Of a stretch of DNA of 64,000 nucleotides, positions 25,221 through 37,948 are shown in pieces (within the stretch, counting starts at the first letter, position 1; each line of letters opens with the position of its first letter). Below the pieces are notes generated by a model, which did no database searches, was not told the DNA's origin, and saw only the letters and a list, made by a program, of their open reading frames with translations. The stretch lies in contig CAWVNO010001229.1 in assembly GCA_963930645.1 (NCBI GenBank), positions 85,172 through 149,171 on the forward strand, in the 5' to 3' direction. Position numbers and translations under genes: made by a program. This DNA is from Salticus scenicus (Eukaryota; Arthropoda; Arachnida; Araneae; Salticidae).

Positions 25221-25680
25221 GGTTATTTAAATAGTCAATTTCATAGTAACAGGCTCATTATTATAAGATATCGCTTCAGTTAAGATACTGATGCAATAAC
25301 ATTGTTTACGTTTAATCGGTTTCATGAAAGTATGAAATATAGAAAGTATTCATCTGACTGTAGGTACCGTTTACTTATTATTATTAAGGAGCATTGTTAT
25401 TTAAATAGTCATTTCCATAATAACATGCTCATTATTATAAGATATTGCTTGAGTTAAGATCCTGATGCAAAAAGATTATTATAGTTTACGTTTAATCTGT
25501 TTTATGGAAGTATGAAATATAGAGAGTATTCATTTGACTGTAGCTACTGTTTACTTATTATTAAATAGCATGGTTATTTAAATAGTCAATTTCATAATAT
25601 GCTCATTATTATAAGGTATTGCTTCAGTTAAGATCCTATGATACAATAATATTATTGTTTACGTTTAATCTTCCATCTTT
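25221..25680 (+). repeat. Three 175-bp tandem units in E1
   Basis: Units begin GTTATTTAAATAGTCA at about 25222, 25396 and 25572. They share CTCATTATTATAAG, CTTCAGTTAAGAT and GTTTACGTTTAATC. The third is shortened. The same three units occur in E2 at 32958-33415. Confidence 0.75.
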
Positions 25681-26329
25681 TGTAATGTATAAATTTAATG
25701 TGTGACTGATTTTATTGAGTGATATTTCTGCAGTGAATAACCACATGAACAGTTTTTTTTTTTTTTTAGAAAAGATAAAAAGACCTGAAAACATTTCAAT
25801 TTTTAACTATCATGATAATGGTAGTAAGTTTATATTTGTTAAAAGAAGTATACTTTCCCACACCATGCAGATTTTCACTTCAAATTTTTGAATTTATATA
25901 TACAAATATTCAAAATTTTGTTATGTTCATATTGAACAAGAATGTAAATAAATGCTATTTTCATCTGTTTGATATGTTTCTGATTCCAAAATAAGTGAAG
26001 TGAGGGTTATTAAATTACAGATACGAAAATTTGATATCTTTTATGAAAACACTTATTCATAAGATTTATTATAAATTTGTAAGATATACGTGAATATATT
26101 TTTATGTAGTTATCTATGATAAATATTTTTATTACCTATACTATGAATTTCATGACTGTAAAAATTATTAAGCATAATTTAATTTGTATAGTTAATAATA
26201 AAAATTTATACTAACACTCATTTAAGACATTCTCAGAAGAAATAAATAAATTTTTAAAAATAATATTCATTAAATCACATATGACGGTATGGAAAAGAAA
26301 CTGATTATTAGAATAGAAAAAGATGCTAC

Positions 26330-26864
26330 CTGAGCCAGAGGAAGTCGAGAATAACATCAGTCACGCTAGCTGGTAGAATTTTGCAAGGTATTAAATTTTA
26401 TTACTTTATGCCTTGCAAGATGACTACTTGCTGGCTTTAAAATGAAGAATGTGCTGTCCTTAAAACAGAGATGGTAATCAAGAGCTAATTAAGGTATGTA
26501 CTCCATTCGGCATTTTTAAAATATGTAATTAATTATATAAGTTTCATCACATATTCTGAGTTGTGCTTTTTATTTTTAGTATTCATAGATTTATTTAGGG
26601 ACCTGTGTGCATACTTAAAGTCTCTTTATTACCTAGTATACTTTCTATTTTAAATTTTGTAATTACTGTATATATGAATATCTGAATAACTTTCATACGT
26701 GGAGGAAGCGTTATTCAACTTGGACATTCATGCTAGCTAGTATAATTTTGGAAGGCATGTAATGTTTTACTACCATGCCATCCAGGATCCAAGATGACTA
26801 CTTGCTGGCATTTAAAAGAAGAATGTTTAGAATTCAATGTTGATGAAAATCAAAATAAATAAAG
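26330..26864 (+). repeat. Duplicated exon-like segments with splice-donor ends
   Basis: Two diverged copies (26330-26493 and 26700-26864) share GAGGAAG, CATGCTAGCTAGTA-like text, GATGACTACTTGCTGGC and AAAAGAAGAATGT. Both end directly at AAG|GTATGT. An acceptor-like TTTTTATTTTTAG follows the first at about 26567-26579. Both copies and donors persist in E2. No long frame runs through them, so they could be UTR exons of a lost transposase gene or only a repeat. Confidence 0.35.
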
Positions 26865-27853
26865 GTATGTATTCTGCATTTTTATAAAATTATGTAATTA
26901 TAAAAGCTGGCTCACATGTTCTGAATTATTCTTTTTATTTTTGCTTTGCATATTTAAAATATAACTTACTCTGTGTATTAGTTATTTCAATTTAAAATTC
27001 ATGTGTGTATATATACTATATATATTTAAAAGGTGTGTTATGTATTGCAATTACATAAGAATATAATTGTCAAAGGAAAAAAATATATATATATATTCAT
27101 GATTTTGTTTTGTTGTCGATTGTGAAGAATTTCTTCTCAGTACAAACCTAATGCTACATCCAAACAAAAATACTAAACAAAAGATACAGATTTTAAAATA
27201 TTCGGTAAAACCTTTAATAAAGAAAAATATATATATATACGCATATGTATGTACTACATTATTATTATTATTTCTAAAGCTATTTTTCATAAAAGGTTAA
27301 AAGTGAGTATTTTAACATATTTTTACTTTCTCTTACCCATAGGGTCGAGAAAGTATTGTTTTAGGGTCAAATTTTCAAACGTGAGTTTTTGTTATATTTG
27401 CATGTTTTGAGGTGCCCTGAATACGAAAATCATGTTTTTAGCGAATGGTTTGTGTGTCTATTATCAGCATATCTCATGAACAAATAGTAGCAGAAATTCC
27501 AAACTCGGTATTGTAAATGTGCATCATATAGGGATGCTGCAGTAAGCTTTTTGTTGAGATGAAGCAAATGGTTCATGTACAGGGACACTCAAAAGTATTC
27601 AAATACATTATGTCTATGGGGGAAATTGCAGTTAAGTAGAGTTTAAAATCTATGGACTGCACTAAACCAAATGAAACAAATATATATTTTTTGTTATTGA
27701 GATATTCAACTGGGAAATTTTTTTTGTGTATGTAGGAGCGGGGAGAAGCCCCCCCCCCCCCCCTTGAGAGGAGTAAATTTTCATGATGGGTATCTTTCAA
27801 AAGAGCTCGCCAATACCTTTAAAACGAATGGTTGAATCATCGATCTGCGATAA

Positions 27854-30266
27854 TCTATAATAATAAAAGGAAAGGTTTGTCTGTCTGTCTGTTCTTCTAT
27901 ACGTTCAGCCCCTATTAAACGCATAAGTACAAGAATTGACATACGGATGCTGTGGAGTCTTTCCAAGGTCCTCCTGAAAACAGAATTTAAAAACTTTAAT
28001 TAGTTGTGGAGATATTAATTAAAATGTCGACTCATGTCTAATCAAAAGAAAAAGTGGGAAATAAATTGGAAATATTAGTCTGATCGTTAAAAATTTAGTA
28101 TCAAATGAAAGGGGCAATTTTTCTGAATCTTAGAGTGCAAGCGGCTTATCAGTACAACAATTAGATTTTTTAAAATTAACTAAAGTATGAATTTTTGTGG
28201 CAACATCATTTCAAATGTCAGACTACTGTCTGAGATGAAAAAGGAAATGATTGTAACCGATTAAGATGTCACGTGTTTTATAGTGGGGGGGGGGGGGAAT
28301 TGCAATTTTCAAATTTTTATTCACGTTACATTTGAAATAATATTCGACCTAGACAGCGTATTATAAAGCTACTGTTCAGTTTTCTTGAAAATGTGTGAAT
28401 AAACAAAAAAATTACATTTTTATTGGGAATTATATTTATCACAACTCCTGTGACCAAAACACAATGTAAGATTAAATTTTGTTTTAAATTTTCAGTATTT
28501 TAATTTGAGATATACCGTTGAAATTTCATAATATTTGATTTTAACGCCCGATAATTCAATTGTGAATATTTTTGGAAGTGTAGAATTATTAGGAAGGGCT
28601 TGAGGAGGGGAAGGGGCAAAAAAAGAAAAATGACTTACAGCGTTTGAAATTGGTATTATTAGGTTTTAAGGCAAGATAAATCGATTGCGGATATTTTCAA
28701 GTGTAAAATTATTATAAGGGACGGAAAGGGGGGGGGGAGGCAAAAATGTATAAACATGAGTTTAACTCGCTCTGATCCGGAACAAAATTCGAGTTTCTGT
28801 TGTTTGGCTGGTGCTGCCATCTTTCACCAGCTTATGGAGCTAGAAGTCGTACTTCCTCCCTATGAGGCGCTCCTAATAACAGAAGACGCAACCCTCATGC
28901 CTAAAATAAGTCCGGTAGTTCCACTACCGGTGCTCAGAATTTCCGAGTGGCACACGACAACAACAGGAACGGTTGTTTCAGAGAAAATGACGGAAAATCC
29001 AGAATGCTTTTATTCTTTTATATTTTGCAGAGTTTCGAATTCTGATACTCCGTTCACATTTAATACTATAGATTTTTAACAGTATTTAGCCCAGAATTAT
29101 GTAAGTTTTGGAGAAAACCACGAAAAAGCCAGACATAAATCGTTTTATCATTTTTGTATCTCAGCTTCTAATTTGCATAATTTCAAAAGTAATATGTCAT
29201 TTTAAAACTTATTTGAATTGAATTTCAAGAGTAGACGCCACAAATCTCTGTCGCCTTAAATTAATCGACTACCATATGTAATGGAATTTGAGATTTCACG
29301 TGATTTACATGTTTTAAGGTGTCCTGATTAGGTTTTCTTTTGTATCTCAGCTACTAATTAAAATAATTTCATAAGTAATACATCATTTGAAAGCTTTGTT
29401 GACTTGGAATCGAACAGTACATTACAGAAATTTCCTCCACCAGATGGCACTGTAATATTTTAAAATTTCACTATTTTAAATTCTAAACATGATTACATTT
29501 TTTTTAATACATCATTCAAAACATATTTTAAAGTACTTTTATATTATCGAAAGTGGAATTCGAGATTTCACCTGATTTACACGTTTTGAGGTCTCCTGAA
29601 TCAGTTTTCTTTTGTATTTCAGCTACTAATTAAAATAATTTCATAAGTAATACATCATTTGAAAGCTTTGTTTATTTGGAATCGAACAGCAGATTACAGA
29701 AATTTCTACTGCCAGATGGCGCTGTAATATTTTAAAATTTCAATATTTCAGATTCTAATTATGATTACATTTTTTTAATACATCATTCAAAAGATATTTT
29801 AAAGTACTTTTATATTATCAAAAGTGGAATTCGAGATTTCACCCCATTTACACGTTTTGAAGTTTCCTGATTAGGTTTTATTTTGCATCTCAGCTAATTG
29901 AGTTACACCGTTCAAAATTGGTATATGTATGTTAATTAGGAGGGGCTGAAAGTGTGGGGAAGAAATAGGCATGCACCGTGCGCGTATCCCCTAACTTGTG
30001 TGCGCTCAGCACGCATGTGTCTGCGCTGTCAAAGGCAGTGGGGAACCCGGTGTGATTTTTTTTTTTTTTTAGGGGAACGAAGGGCCAGGGAAGGAATACA
30101 CGCACGCAGCACGTGTATTCCTTAACTTGTGCACGGGACTGCGCTGCTGAAGGCAGTGGGGACCGGGAGCGACTTTTTACCCAATCAGAAATGATTTTTT
30201 TTAAATTTCTTTTCTTAACACTAAAAGTTACTGTTAGTGATTCATTTGAAAATACTGACCCGCTAG
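27854..30266 (+). mobile_element. Helitron inside E1
   Basis: The 5' end TCTATAATAATAAAAGG follows A. The CTGTCTGTCTGTTC leader and GTTCAGCCCCTATT follow, as in the other copies. The 3' end TGACCCGCTAG is followed by T. The tail carries three tandem units of about 270 bp (near 29281, 29555 and 29824) and two GC-rich hairpin blocks. The terminal stem is shortened compared with the element ending at 12698. No Rep/helicase frame. It sits at the same place in E2, so it was present before E1 and E2 separated. Confidence 0.7.
28756..28985 (+). other. GC-richer segment special to the E1/E2 Helitrons
   Basis: About 200 bp with CCGGTAGTTCCACTACCGG (a perfect 7-bp stem) and the text GGTGCTGCCATCTTTCACC. 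The otherwise similar Helitron at 45881 lacks it at about 46800. E1 has a 107-codon frame here (28756-29079), but E2 carries a one-base frameshift (about 36836), so coding is not conserved. Possibly a captured fragment. Confidence 0.35.
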
Positions 30267-32957
30267 TACACAATAATAACCAATAAATGCACCTAAATCA
30301 TGGTTCATGATTTAAAAAATCTTACATATAATACGAAGTGCAGAAAATGCATGAAAAATCTATACTGTAGCAATGACTATCATGCCTCCCTTTTTTTTTT
30401 TTTTTTTTTTAAATATAATTAAAAAACATAAAATACACTGAAAAGATTAAGTTTTAAACCTTAAAAAAACATTTAAAGCACTAAAATCTTATTTACAGAT
30501 ACTATGATGATGGCTTCAAAAAAGAAACAGAAGCGAAAATAAAAGCCACCTAAAACAATTAATTATCCTCAGCCAAATGGCAGATTTTTGATTAATTTAA
30601 TTAAAAATTGCCTCTGTTACGAAAGCAAAACCAATAAGCTCCCGCTAAGCGGCTAAACCAATGAGATGGAAGTGCCGATAGGGTTACACAAGGAGAAGGA
30701 AGGAGAACAAATTCTCGCGACCGCACGATGGGTTTGCCAGGTAACAGTGCGTTACCGCCAGTTTGGGGGTACTGGATTCTGGGATGAAACCAAAAAGACA
30801 TTATTGATGATTTTGTTTGTTTTCAACATATTTAGTTAATTTTTTTGGTTTGCCAAAAAAGGATAATATCTTATATATGCAGTAAAAGAGACTCCAGATA
30901 TAACACAGAATTTTGCCATTGTGACGAGTTTTTGAAAATATGAACAAAACAACAATGAATTAGATTTTTTCCAGAGCTTTTAAAATGTTTAATAACAGGT
31001 ATTTGTGTGGTATTTATATCCGATGCTTAAAATATTTTTGTGAATATCTATGGAATTTCATGATTTTTGAAGGATACTATTTTTAAAAATTGCCTTTTGT
31101 GTTGAATTTGTCCTTTAAGAAAACCGGAAAAGTCCTATCCCACACCATGTTAAATTCATTAACTTTATATACCTTTCTCTAAGAATTAGTGAAAAATAGT
31201 CATAAATTTTTCATGGCAGTCAGAATAGCATGTTTTAGATACTTTAATAATAGACCATTCTTTTTCTTGTGAAACTAAAAAATTATTAATAATTACTTAT
31301 TGAAAATCACTTTTGAATTAACATTTTTGGTAAAATTTCACTGCCTAAAATAAATAATTCTTAAGAAATCATCAAACCCCTGGTTAAGATACAATATAAC
31401 CTAATATAAGTGTCAGTAAAAATCTGTTCTAAAGTTTCATAGATATTTAAAAAAAATAGGAACATGAAGCTGAAAAATCCTGTGTTTGATGAAAACTCAT
31501 TTAATGATTTAATTGACAATAGTAAGTTATGAAGTGTACTTAGAAAAAAAAAAAAAATTAACATTCATTTTATATACATAAACATGTGTGATACATCATT
31601 GGAAAGACAATAAGTTTAAACTATTAAATGATATAAAAACAAATATATATATATCTCTTCCCCTTTGAATTGTTTTGGGTACGGGTTTGTTTTGTTTGTT
31701 GGAAAAGATAAAACCATGTTTTAGAAACATTTTTTTGTTTTAAGAAAAACGCAGACGCATATAAACAATTTGCATAATAAACTATCATACATCAGTTCTC
31801 GCTACTAAGTATATTTTTAGAGTCTTTTCTCCAATAAATTTTCAATAATATGCAAATGCATATTTTATCCCCCAAATATCATACATTTATAATTAAAACA
31901 AAACATATATAAAATAATTTATTAAAGTATTATTTAACGAAGTTGTTTTAAAATCAAGGTAATCTGAATATATTATAAATTATCTATAATTTCAGATAAA
32001 TAGATGTTTGTAACAAAATGTATCAACAGAAAAAATATTAAAATTTTTCTTCTGAAATCTAAATTTACGATCTGTAAATTGTAAATAATAACAACAAACT
32101 TATTCAAATTCGAGATTTATTCGTATTATTCGATATGTGTATGATGCGATTCTGTATTCTGATTGGCTTATCAGTCGTATAATCGATATTAGAGCCCGAA
32201 GATTGCCGAAGATAAAATCGGAAGTAAAGAAAGCCGAGATAGCCCGAAATCGTGACGTAACCGTTAAGGATCTTTATTCTCGACAGGTCTGAATTGCATT
32301 TTAAGGAAAAATCTTTAACTTTGAGTTAAAGATCTTTAGTTAAGGATCCTTAACAGCGGGCATCTGAATGTGGGGGCAAGTGTCTTATGATATGTTGATA
32401 GAAATCCTTCTTTCCTGTACTAACCCCCACATTCAGATGTCCGCTGTTAAGGATCCTTAACTAAAGATCTTTAAAAAGATGCATTTTCATTGGTCAATCA
32501 AAATGTAAACAATCTTTATTTCCGACTTTCCTTAAAATAGAAATTCAGAAATAAAAATAGAAATCCTTAAAATAGAAATAGAAATTCTAAAATAACTTTA
32601 AGGATCCTTAAATTCTTAAGGATAGCTCTACACCTCTCCTTAAACTTAAAGATCGGCAGCCATCTTGTTTTTCTGTGTGTGATGATTTTGCATTATTTTT
32701 ATATATATATTTTTTTTAATAAAGTAAGTAATAAAGTATTTTTCTCAAGTCCTTACTTATACTGTCCTTCTGTATGAGATATAGATGCATTTGTACTGCC
32801 TTAATAAAACAATTTTGATTTTTTTCGTATGCACTGCGAACGCGAACAAGGCTTAGCTATAGTTAAAAGTAAATAGTTGTCATTCCGTTCAAAAACGATT
32901 TCATTTTTCATTTCTTTCAATGGGCTACCGGTACAGTATAATAGGATGAAACCGTAT

Positions 32958-33415
32958 GGTTATTTAAATAGTCAATTTCATAATAACAGGCTCATTATTA
33001 TAAGATATCGCTTCAGTTAAGATACTGATGCAATAACATTATTGTTTACGTTTAATCGGTTTCATGAAAGTTTGAAATATAGAAAGTATTCATTTGACTG
33101 TAGGTACCGTTTACTTATTATTATTAAGGAGCATTGTTATTTAAATAGTCATTTCCATAATAACATGATCATTATTATAAGATATTGCTTCAGTTAAGAT
33201 CCTGATGCAAAAAGATTATAGTTTACGTTTAATCTGTTTCATGGAAGTATGAAATATAGAAAGTATTCATTTGACTGTAGCTACTGTTTACTTATTATTA
33301 AATAGCATGGTTATTTAAATAGTCAATTTCCTAATATGCTCATTATTATAAGGTATTGCTTCAGTTAAGATCCTATGATACAATAATATTATTATTGTTT
33401 ACGTTTAATCTTCCA
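32958..33415 (+). repeat. Three 175-bp tandem units in E2
   Basis: Same units and order as 25221-25680 in E1, with few substitutions. Confidence 0.7.
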
Positions 33416-35584
33416 TCTTTTGTAATGTATAAATTTAATGTGTGACTGATTTTATTGAGTGATATTTCTGCAGTGAATAACCACATGAACAGTTTTTTTT
33501 TTTTTTTTGAGAAAAGATAAAAAGACCTGAAAACATTTCAATTTTTAACTATCATGATAATGGTAGTAAGTTTATATTTGTTAAAAGAAGTATACTTTCC
33601 CACACCATGCAGATTTTCACTTAAAATTTTTGAATTTATATATACAATTATTCAAAATTTTGTTATGCTCATATTGAACAAGAATGTAAATAAATGCTAT
33701 TTTCATCTGTTTGATATGTTTCTGATTCCAAAATAAGTGAAGTGGGGGTTATTAAATTACAGATACGAAAATTTTATATCTTTTATGAAAACACTTAATC
33801 ATAAGATTTATTATAAATTTGTTAGATATACGTGAATATATTTTTATGTAGTTATCTATGATAAATATTTTTATTACCTATACTATGAATTTCATGACTG
33901 TAAAAATTTTTAAGCATAATTTAACTTGTATAGTTAATAATAAAAATTTATACTAACACTCATTTAAGACATTCTCAGAAGAAATAAATAGAATTTTTAA
34001 AAATAATATTCATTAAATCACATATGACGGTATGGAAAAGAAACTGATTATTAGAATAGAAGAAGATGCTACCTGAGCCAGAGGAAGTCGAGAATATCAT
34101 CAGTCACGCTAGCTGGTAGAATTTTGCAATGTATTAAATTTTATTACTTTATGCCTTGCAAGATGACTACTTGCTGGCTTTAAAATGAAGAATGTGCTGT
34201 CCTTAAAACAGTGATGGTAATCAAGAGATAATTAAGGTATGTACTCCATTCGGCATTTTTAAAATATGTAATTAATTATATAAGTTTCATCACATAAGTT
34301 GTGCTTTTTATTTTTAGTATTCATAGATTTATTTAGGGACCTGTGTGCATACTTAAAGTCTCTTTATTACCTAGTATACTTTCTATTTTAAATTTTGTAA
34401 TTACTGTATGTATGAATATCTGAATAACTTTCATACGTGGAGGAAGCGTTATTCAACTTGGACATTCATGCTAGCTAGTATAATTTTGGAAGGCATGTAA
34501 TGTTTTACTACCATGCCATCCAAGATGACTACTTGCTGGCATTTAAAAGAAGAATGTTTAGAATTCGATGTTGATGAAAATCAAAATAAATAAAGGTATG
34601 TATTCTGCATTTTTATAAAATTATGTAATTATAAAAGCTGGCTCACATGTTCTGAATTATTCTTTTTATTTTTGCTTTGCATATTTAAAATATAACTTAC
34701 TCTGTGTATTAGTTATTTCAATTTAAAATTCATGTGTGTATATATACTATATATATTTAACAGGTGTGTTATGTATTGCAATAACATAAGAATATAATTG
34801 TCAAAGGAAAAAAAATATATATATATATTTATTCATGATTTTGTTTTGTTGTCGATTGTGAAGAATTTCTTCTCAGTACAAACCTAATGCTACATCCAAA
34901 CAAAAATACTAAATAAAAGATAAAGATTTTAAAATATTCGGTAAAACCTTTAATAAGGAAAAAAAAATATATATACACATATGTATGTACTACATTATTA
35001 TTATTATTTCTAAAGCTATTTTTCATAAAAAGTTAAAAGTGAGTATTTTAACATATTTTTATTTTCTCTTACCCATAGGGTCGAGAAAGTATTGTTTTAG
35101 GGTCAAATTTTCAAACGTGAGTTTTTGTTATATTTACATGTTCTGAGGTGCCCTGAATACGAAAATCATGTTTTTAGCGAATGGTTTGTGTGTCTGTTAT
35201 CAGCATATCTCAAGAACAAATAGTAGCAGAAATTTCAAACTCGGTATTCTAAATGTGCATCATATAGGGATGCTGCAGTAAGCTTTTTGTTGAGATGAAG
35301 CAAATGGTTCATGTACAGGGACACTCAAAAGTATTCAAATACATTATGTCTATGGGGGAAATTGCAGGTAAGTAGAGTTTAACATCTATAGACTGCACTA
35401 AACCAAATGAAACAAATATATATTTTTTGTTATTAAGATATTCAACTGGGAAAATTTTTTTGTGTATGTAGGAGCGGGGAGAAGCCCCCTCCCCTTGAGG
35501 GGAATAAATTTTCATGATGGGTATCTTTCAAAAGAGCTCGCCAATACCTTTAAAACGAATGGTTAAACCATCGATCTGTGATAA

Positions 35585-37715
35585 TCTATAATAATAAAAG
35601 GAAAGGTTTGTCTGTCTGTCTGTTCTTCTAAACGTTCAGCCCCTATTGAACGCATAAGTACAAGAATTGACATACGGATGCTGTGGAGCCTTTCCAAGGT
35701 CCTCCTGAAAACAGAATTTAAAAACTTTAATTGGTTGTGGAGATATTAATTAAAATGTCGACTCATGTCTAATCAAAAGAAAAAGTGGGAAATAAATTAG
35801 NNNNNNNNNNNNNNNNNNNNNNNNNNNNNNNNNNNNNNNNNNNNNNNNNNNNNNNNNNNNNNNNNNNNNNNNNNNNNNNNNNNNNNNNNNNNNNNNNNNN
35901 NNNNNNNNNNNNNNNNNNNNNNNNNNNNNNNNNNNNNNNNNNNNNNNNNNNNNNNNNNNNNNNNNNNNNNNNNNNNNNNNNNNNNNNNNNNNNNNNNNNN
36001 AAATATTAGTCTGATCGTTAAAAATTTAGTATCAAATGAAAGGGGCAATTTTTCTGAATCTTAGAGTGCAAGTGGCTTATCAGTACAACAATTAGATTTT
36101 TTAAAATTAACTAAAGTATGAATTTTTTGTGGCAACATCATTTCGAATGTCAGACTACTGTCTGAGATGAAAAAGGAAATGATTGTAACCGATTAAGATG
36201 TCATGTGTTTTATAGTGGGGGGGGGGGGGGGGAATTGCAATTTTCAAATTTTTATTCACGTTACATTTTAAATAATATTCGACCTAGACAGCGTATTATA
36301 AAGCTACTGTTCAGTTTTCTTGAAAATGTGTGAATAAACAAAAAAATTACATTTTTATTGGGAATTATATTTATCACGACTCATGTGACCAAAACACAAT
36401 GTAATATTAAGTTTTGTTTTAAATTTTCAGTATTTTAAATTGAGATATACCGTTGAAATTTCATAATATTTGATTTTAACGCCCGATAATTCAATTGTGA
36501 ATATTTTTGGAAGTGTAGAATTATTAGGAAGGGCTTGAGGAGGGGAAGGGGCAAAAAAAGAAAAATGAGTTACAGCGTTTGAAATTGGTATTATTAGGTT
36601 TTAAGGCAAGATAAATCGATTGCGGATATTTTCAAGTGTAAAATTATTAGAAGGGACGGAAAGGGGGGGGTAGGCAAAAATGTATAAACATGAGTTTAAC
36701 TCGCTCTGATCCGGAACAAAATTCGAGTTTCTCTTGTTTGGCTGGTGCTGCCATCTTTCACCAGCTTATGGAGCTAGAAGTTGTACTTCCTCTCTATGAG
36801 GCGCTCCTAATAACGGAAGACGAAACCCTCATGCCTTAAAATAAGTCCGGTAGTTCCACTACCGGTGCTCGGAATTTCAGAGTGGCACATGACAACAACA
36901 ACAGGAACGGTTGTTTCAGAGAAAATGACGGAAAATCCAGAATGCTTTTATTCTTTTATATTTTGCAGAGTTTCGAATTCTGATACTCTGTTCACATTTC
37001 ATACTACGGATTTTTAACAGTATTTAGCCCAGAATTACGTAAATTTTGGAGAAAACCACGAAAAAGCTAGACATAAATCGTTTTATCATTTTTGTATCTC
37101 AGCTTCTAATTCGCATAATTTCAAAAGTAATATGTCATTTTAAAACTTATTTGAATTGAATTTCAAGAGTAGATGCCACAAATCTCTGTCGCCTTAAATT
37201 AATCGACTACCATATGTAATGGAATTTGAGATTTCACATGATTTACATGTTTTAAGGTGTCCTGATTAGGTTTTCTTTTGTATCTCAGCTACTAATTAAA
37301 ATAATTTCATAAGTAATACATCATTTGAAAGCTTTGTTTATTTGGAATCGAACAGTAGATTACAGAAATTTCTACCGCCAGATGGCGCTGAAATATTTTA
37401 AAATTTCAATATTTCAGATTCTAATTATGATTACATTTTTTTAATACATCATTCAAAAGATATTTTAAAGTACATTTATATTATCGAAAGTGGAATTCGA
37501 GATTTCACCCCATTTACACGTTTTGAGGTTTCCTGATTAGGTTTTATTTTGCATCTCAGCTAATTGAGTTACACCGTTCAAAATTGGTATATGTATGTTA
37601 ATTAGGAGGGGCTGAAAGTGTGGGGAAGAAATAGGCATGCACCATGCGCGTATCTCCTAACTTGTGCGCTCAGCACGCATGGGTCTGCGCTGCCAAAGGC
37701 AGTGGGGAACCCGGT

Positions 37716-37753
<38 letters not shown>

Positions 37754-37948
37754 GGGAATGAAGGGTCAGGGAAGGAATACACGCAAGCAGCATGTGTATT
37801 CCTTAACTTGTGCACGGGACTGTGCTGCCGAAGGCAGTGGGGACCGGGAGCGACTTTTTACCCAATCAGAAGTGATTTTTTTTTTAATTTCTTTTCTTAA
37901 CACTAAAAGTTACTGTTAGTGATTCATTTGAAAATACTGACCCGCTAG
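35585..37948 (+). mobile_element. Helitron inside E2
   Basis: Orthologous in position and sequence to the E1 Helitron: TCTATAATAATAAAAGG start and TGACCCGCTAG|T end. It has two tandem units of about 270 bp (near 37221 and 37491) where E1 has three, and longer T-runs in the hairpin-block region. The assembly gap lies inside it. Confidence 0.7.
35801..36000. other. 200-N assembly gap
   Basis: Exactly 200 N. The flanks ...AAATAAATTAG and AAATATTAGTCTG are directly adjacent in E1 (28058-28080), so the true missing length may be about zero. Confidence 0.9.

Larger units (their letters stand above)
24690..32376 (+). mobile_element. E1: 7.7-kb TIR transposon of an unrecognised family
   Basis: The left end CCCCCACATTCAGATGTCC and the right end are inverted, and the match runs on through the GGATCC and AGATCT palindromes. 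A 3-bp repeat CAA flanks it (24687-24689, 32377-32379). A 3-bp TSD is typical of PIF/Harbinger and some CACTA elements, but the ends are not ones I recognise. In order the body holds subterminal palindromes, three 175-bp tandem units, two duplicated exon-like segments, a Helitron (27854-30266) and a CCAAT-containing GC patch near 30630-30780. No transposase frame survives or is visible. E2 is a second copy. Confidence 0.72.

Noticed and set aside
25221..25680. CRISPR-like array
   Set aside because: The units are 175-bp tandem repeats without short repeats and unique spacers, in a eukaryotic setting.
28756..29079. 107-codon ORF in E1
   Set aside because: The E2 copy carries a single-base frameshift and the frame overlaps Helitron sequence, so coding is not conserved.
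30601..30801. 66-codon minus-strand ORF in E1 near CCAAT motifs
   Set aside because: E2 has a one-base deletion in the same frame (about 38428), and there is no domain.
35785..36048. ORFs across the N run
   Set aside because: They are created by unknown bases.
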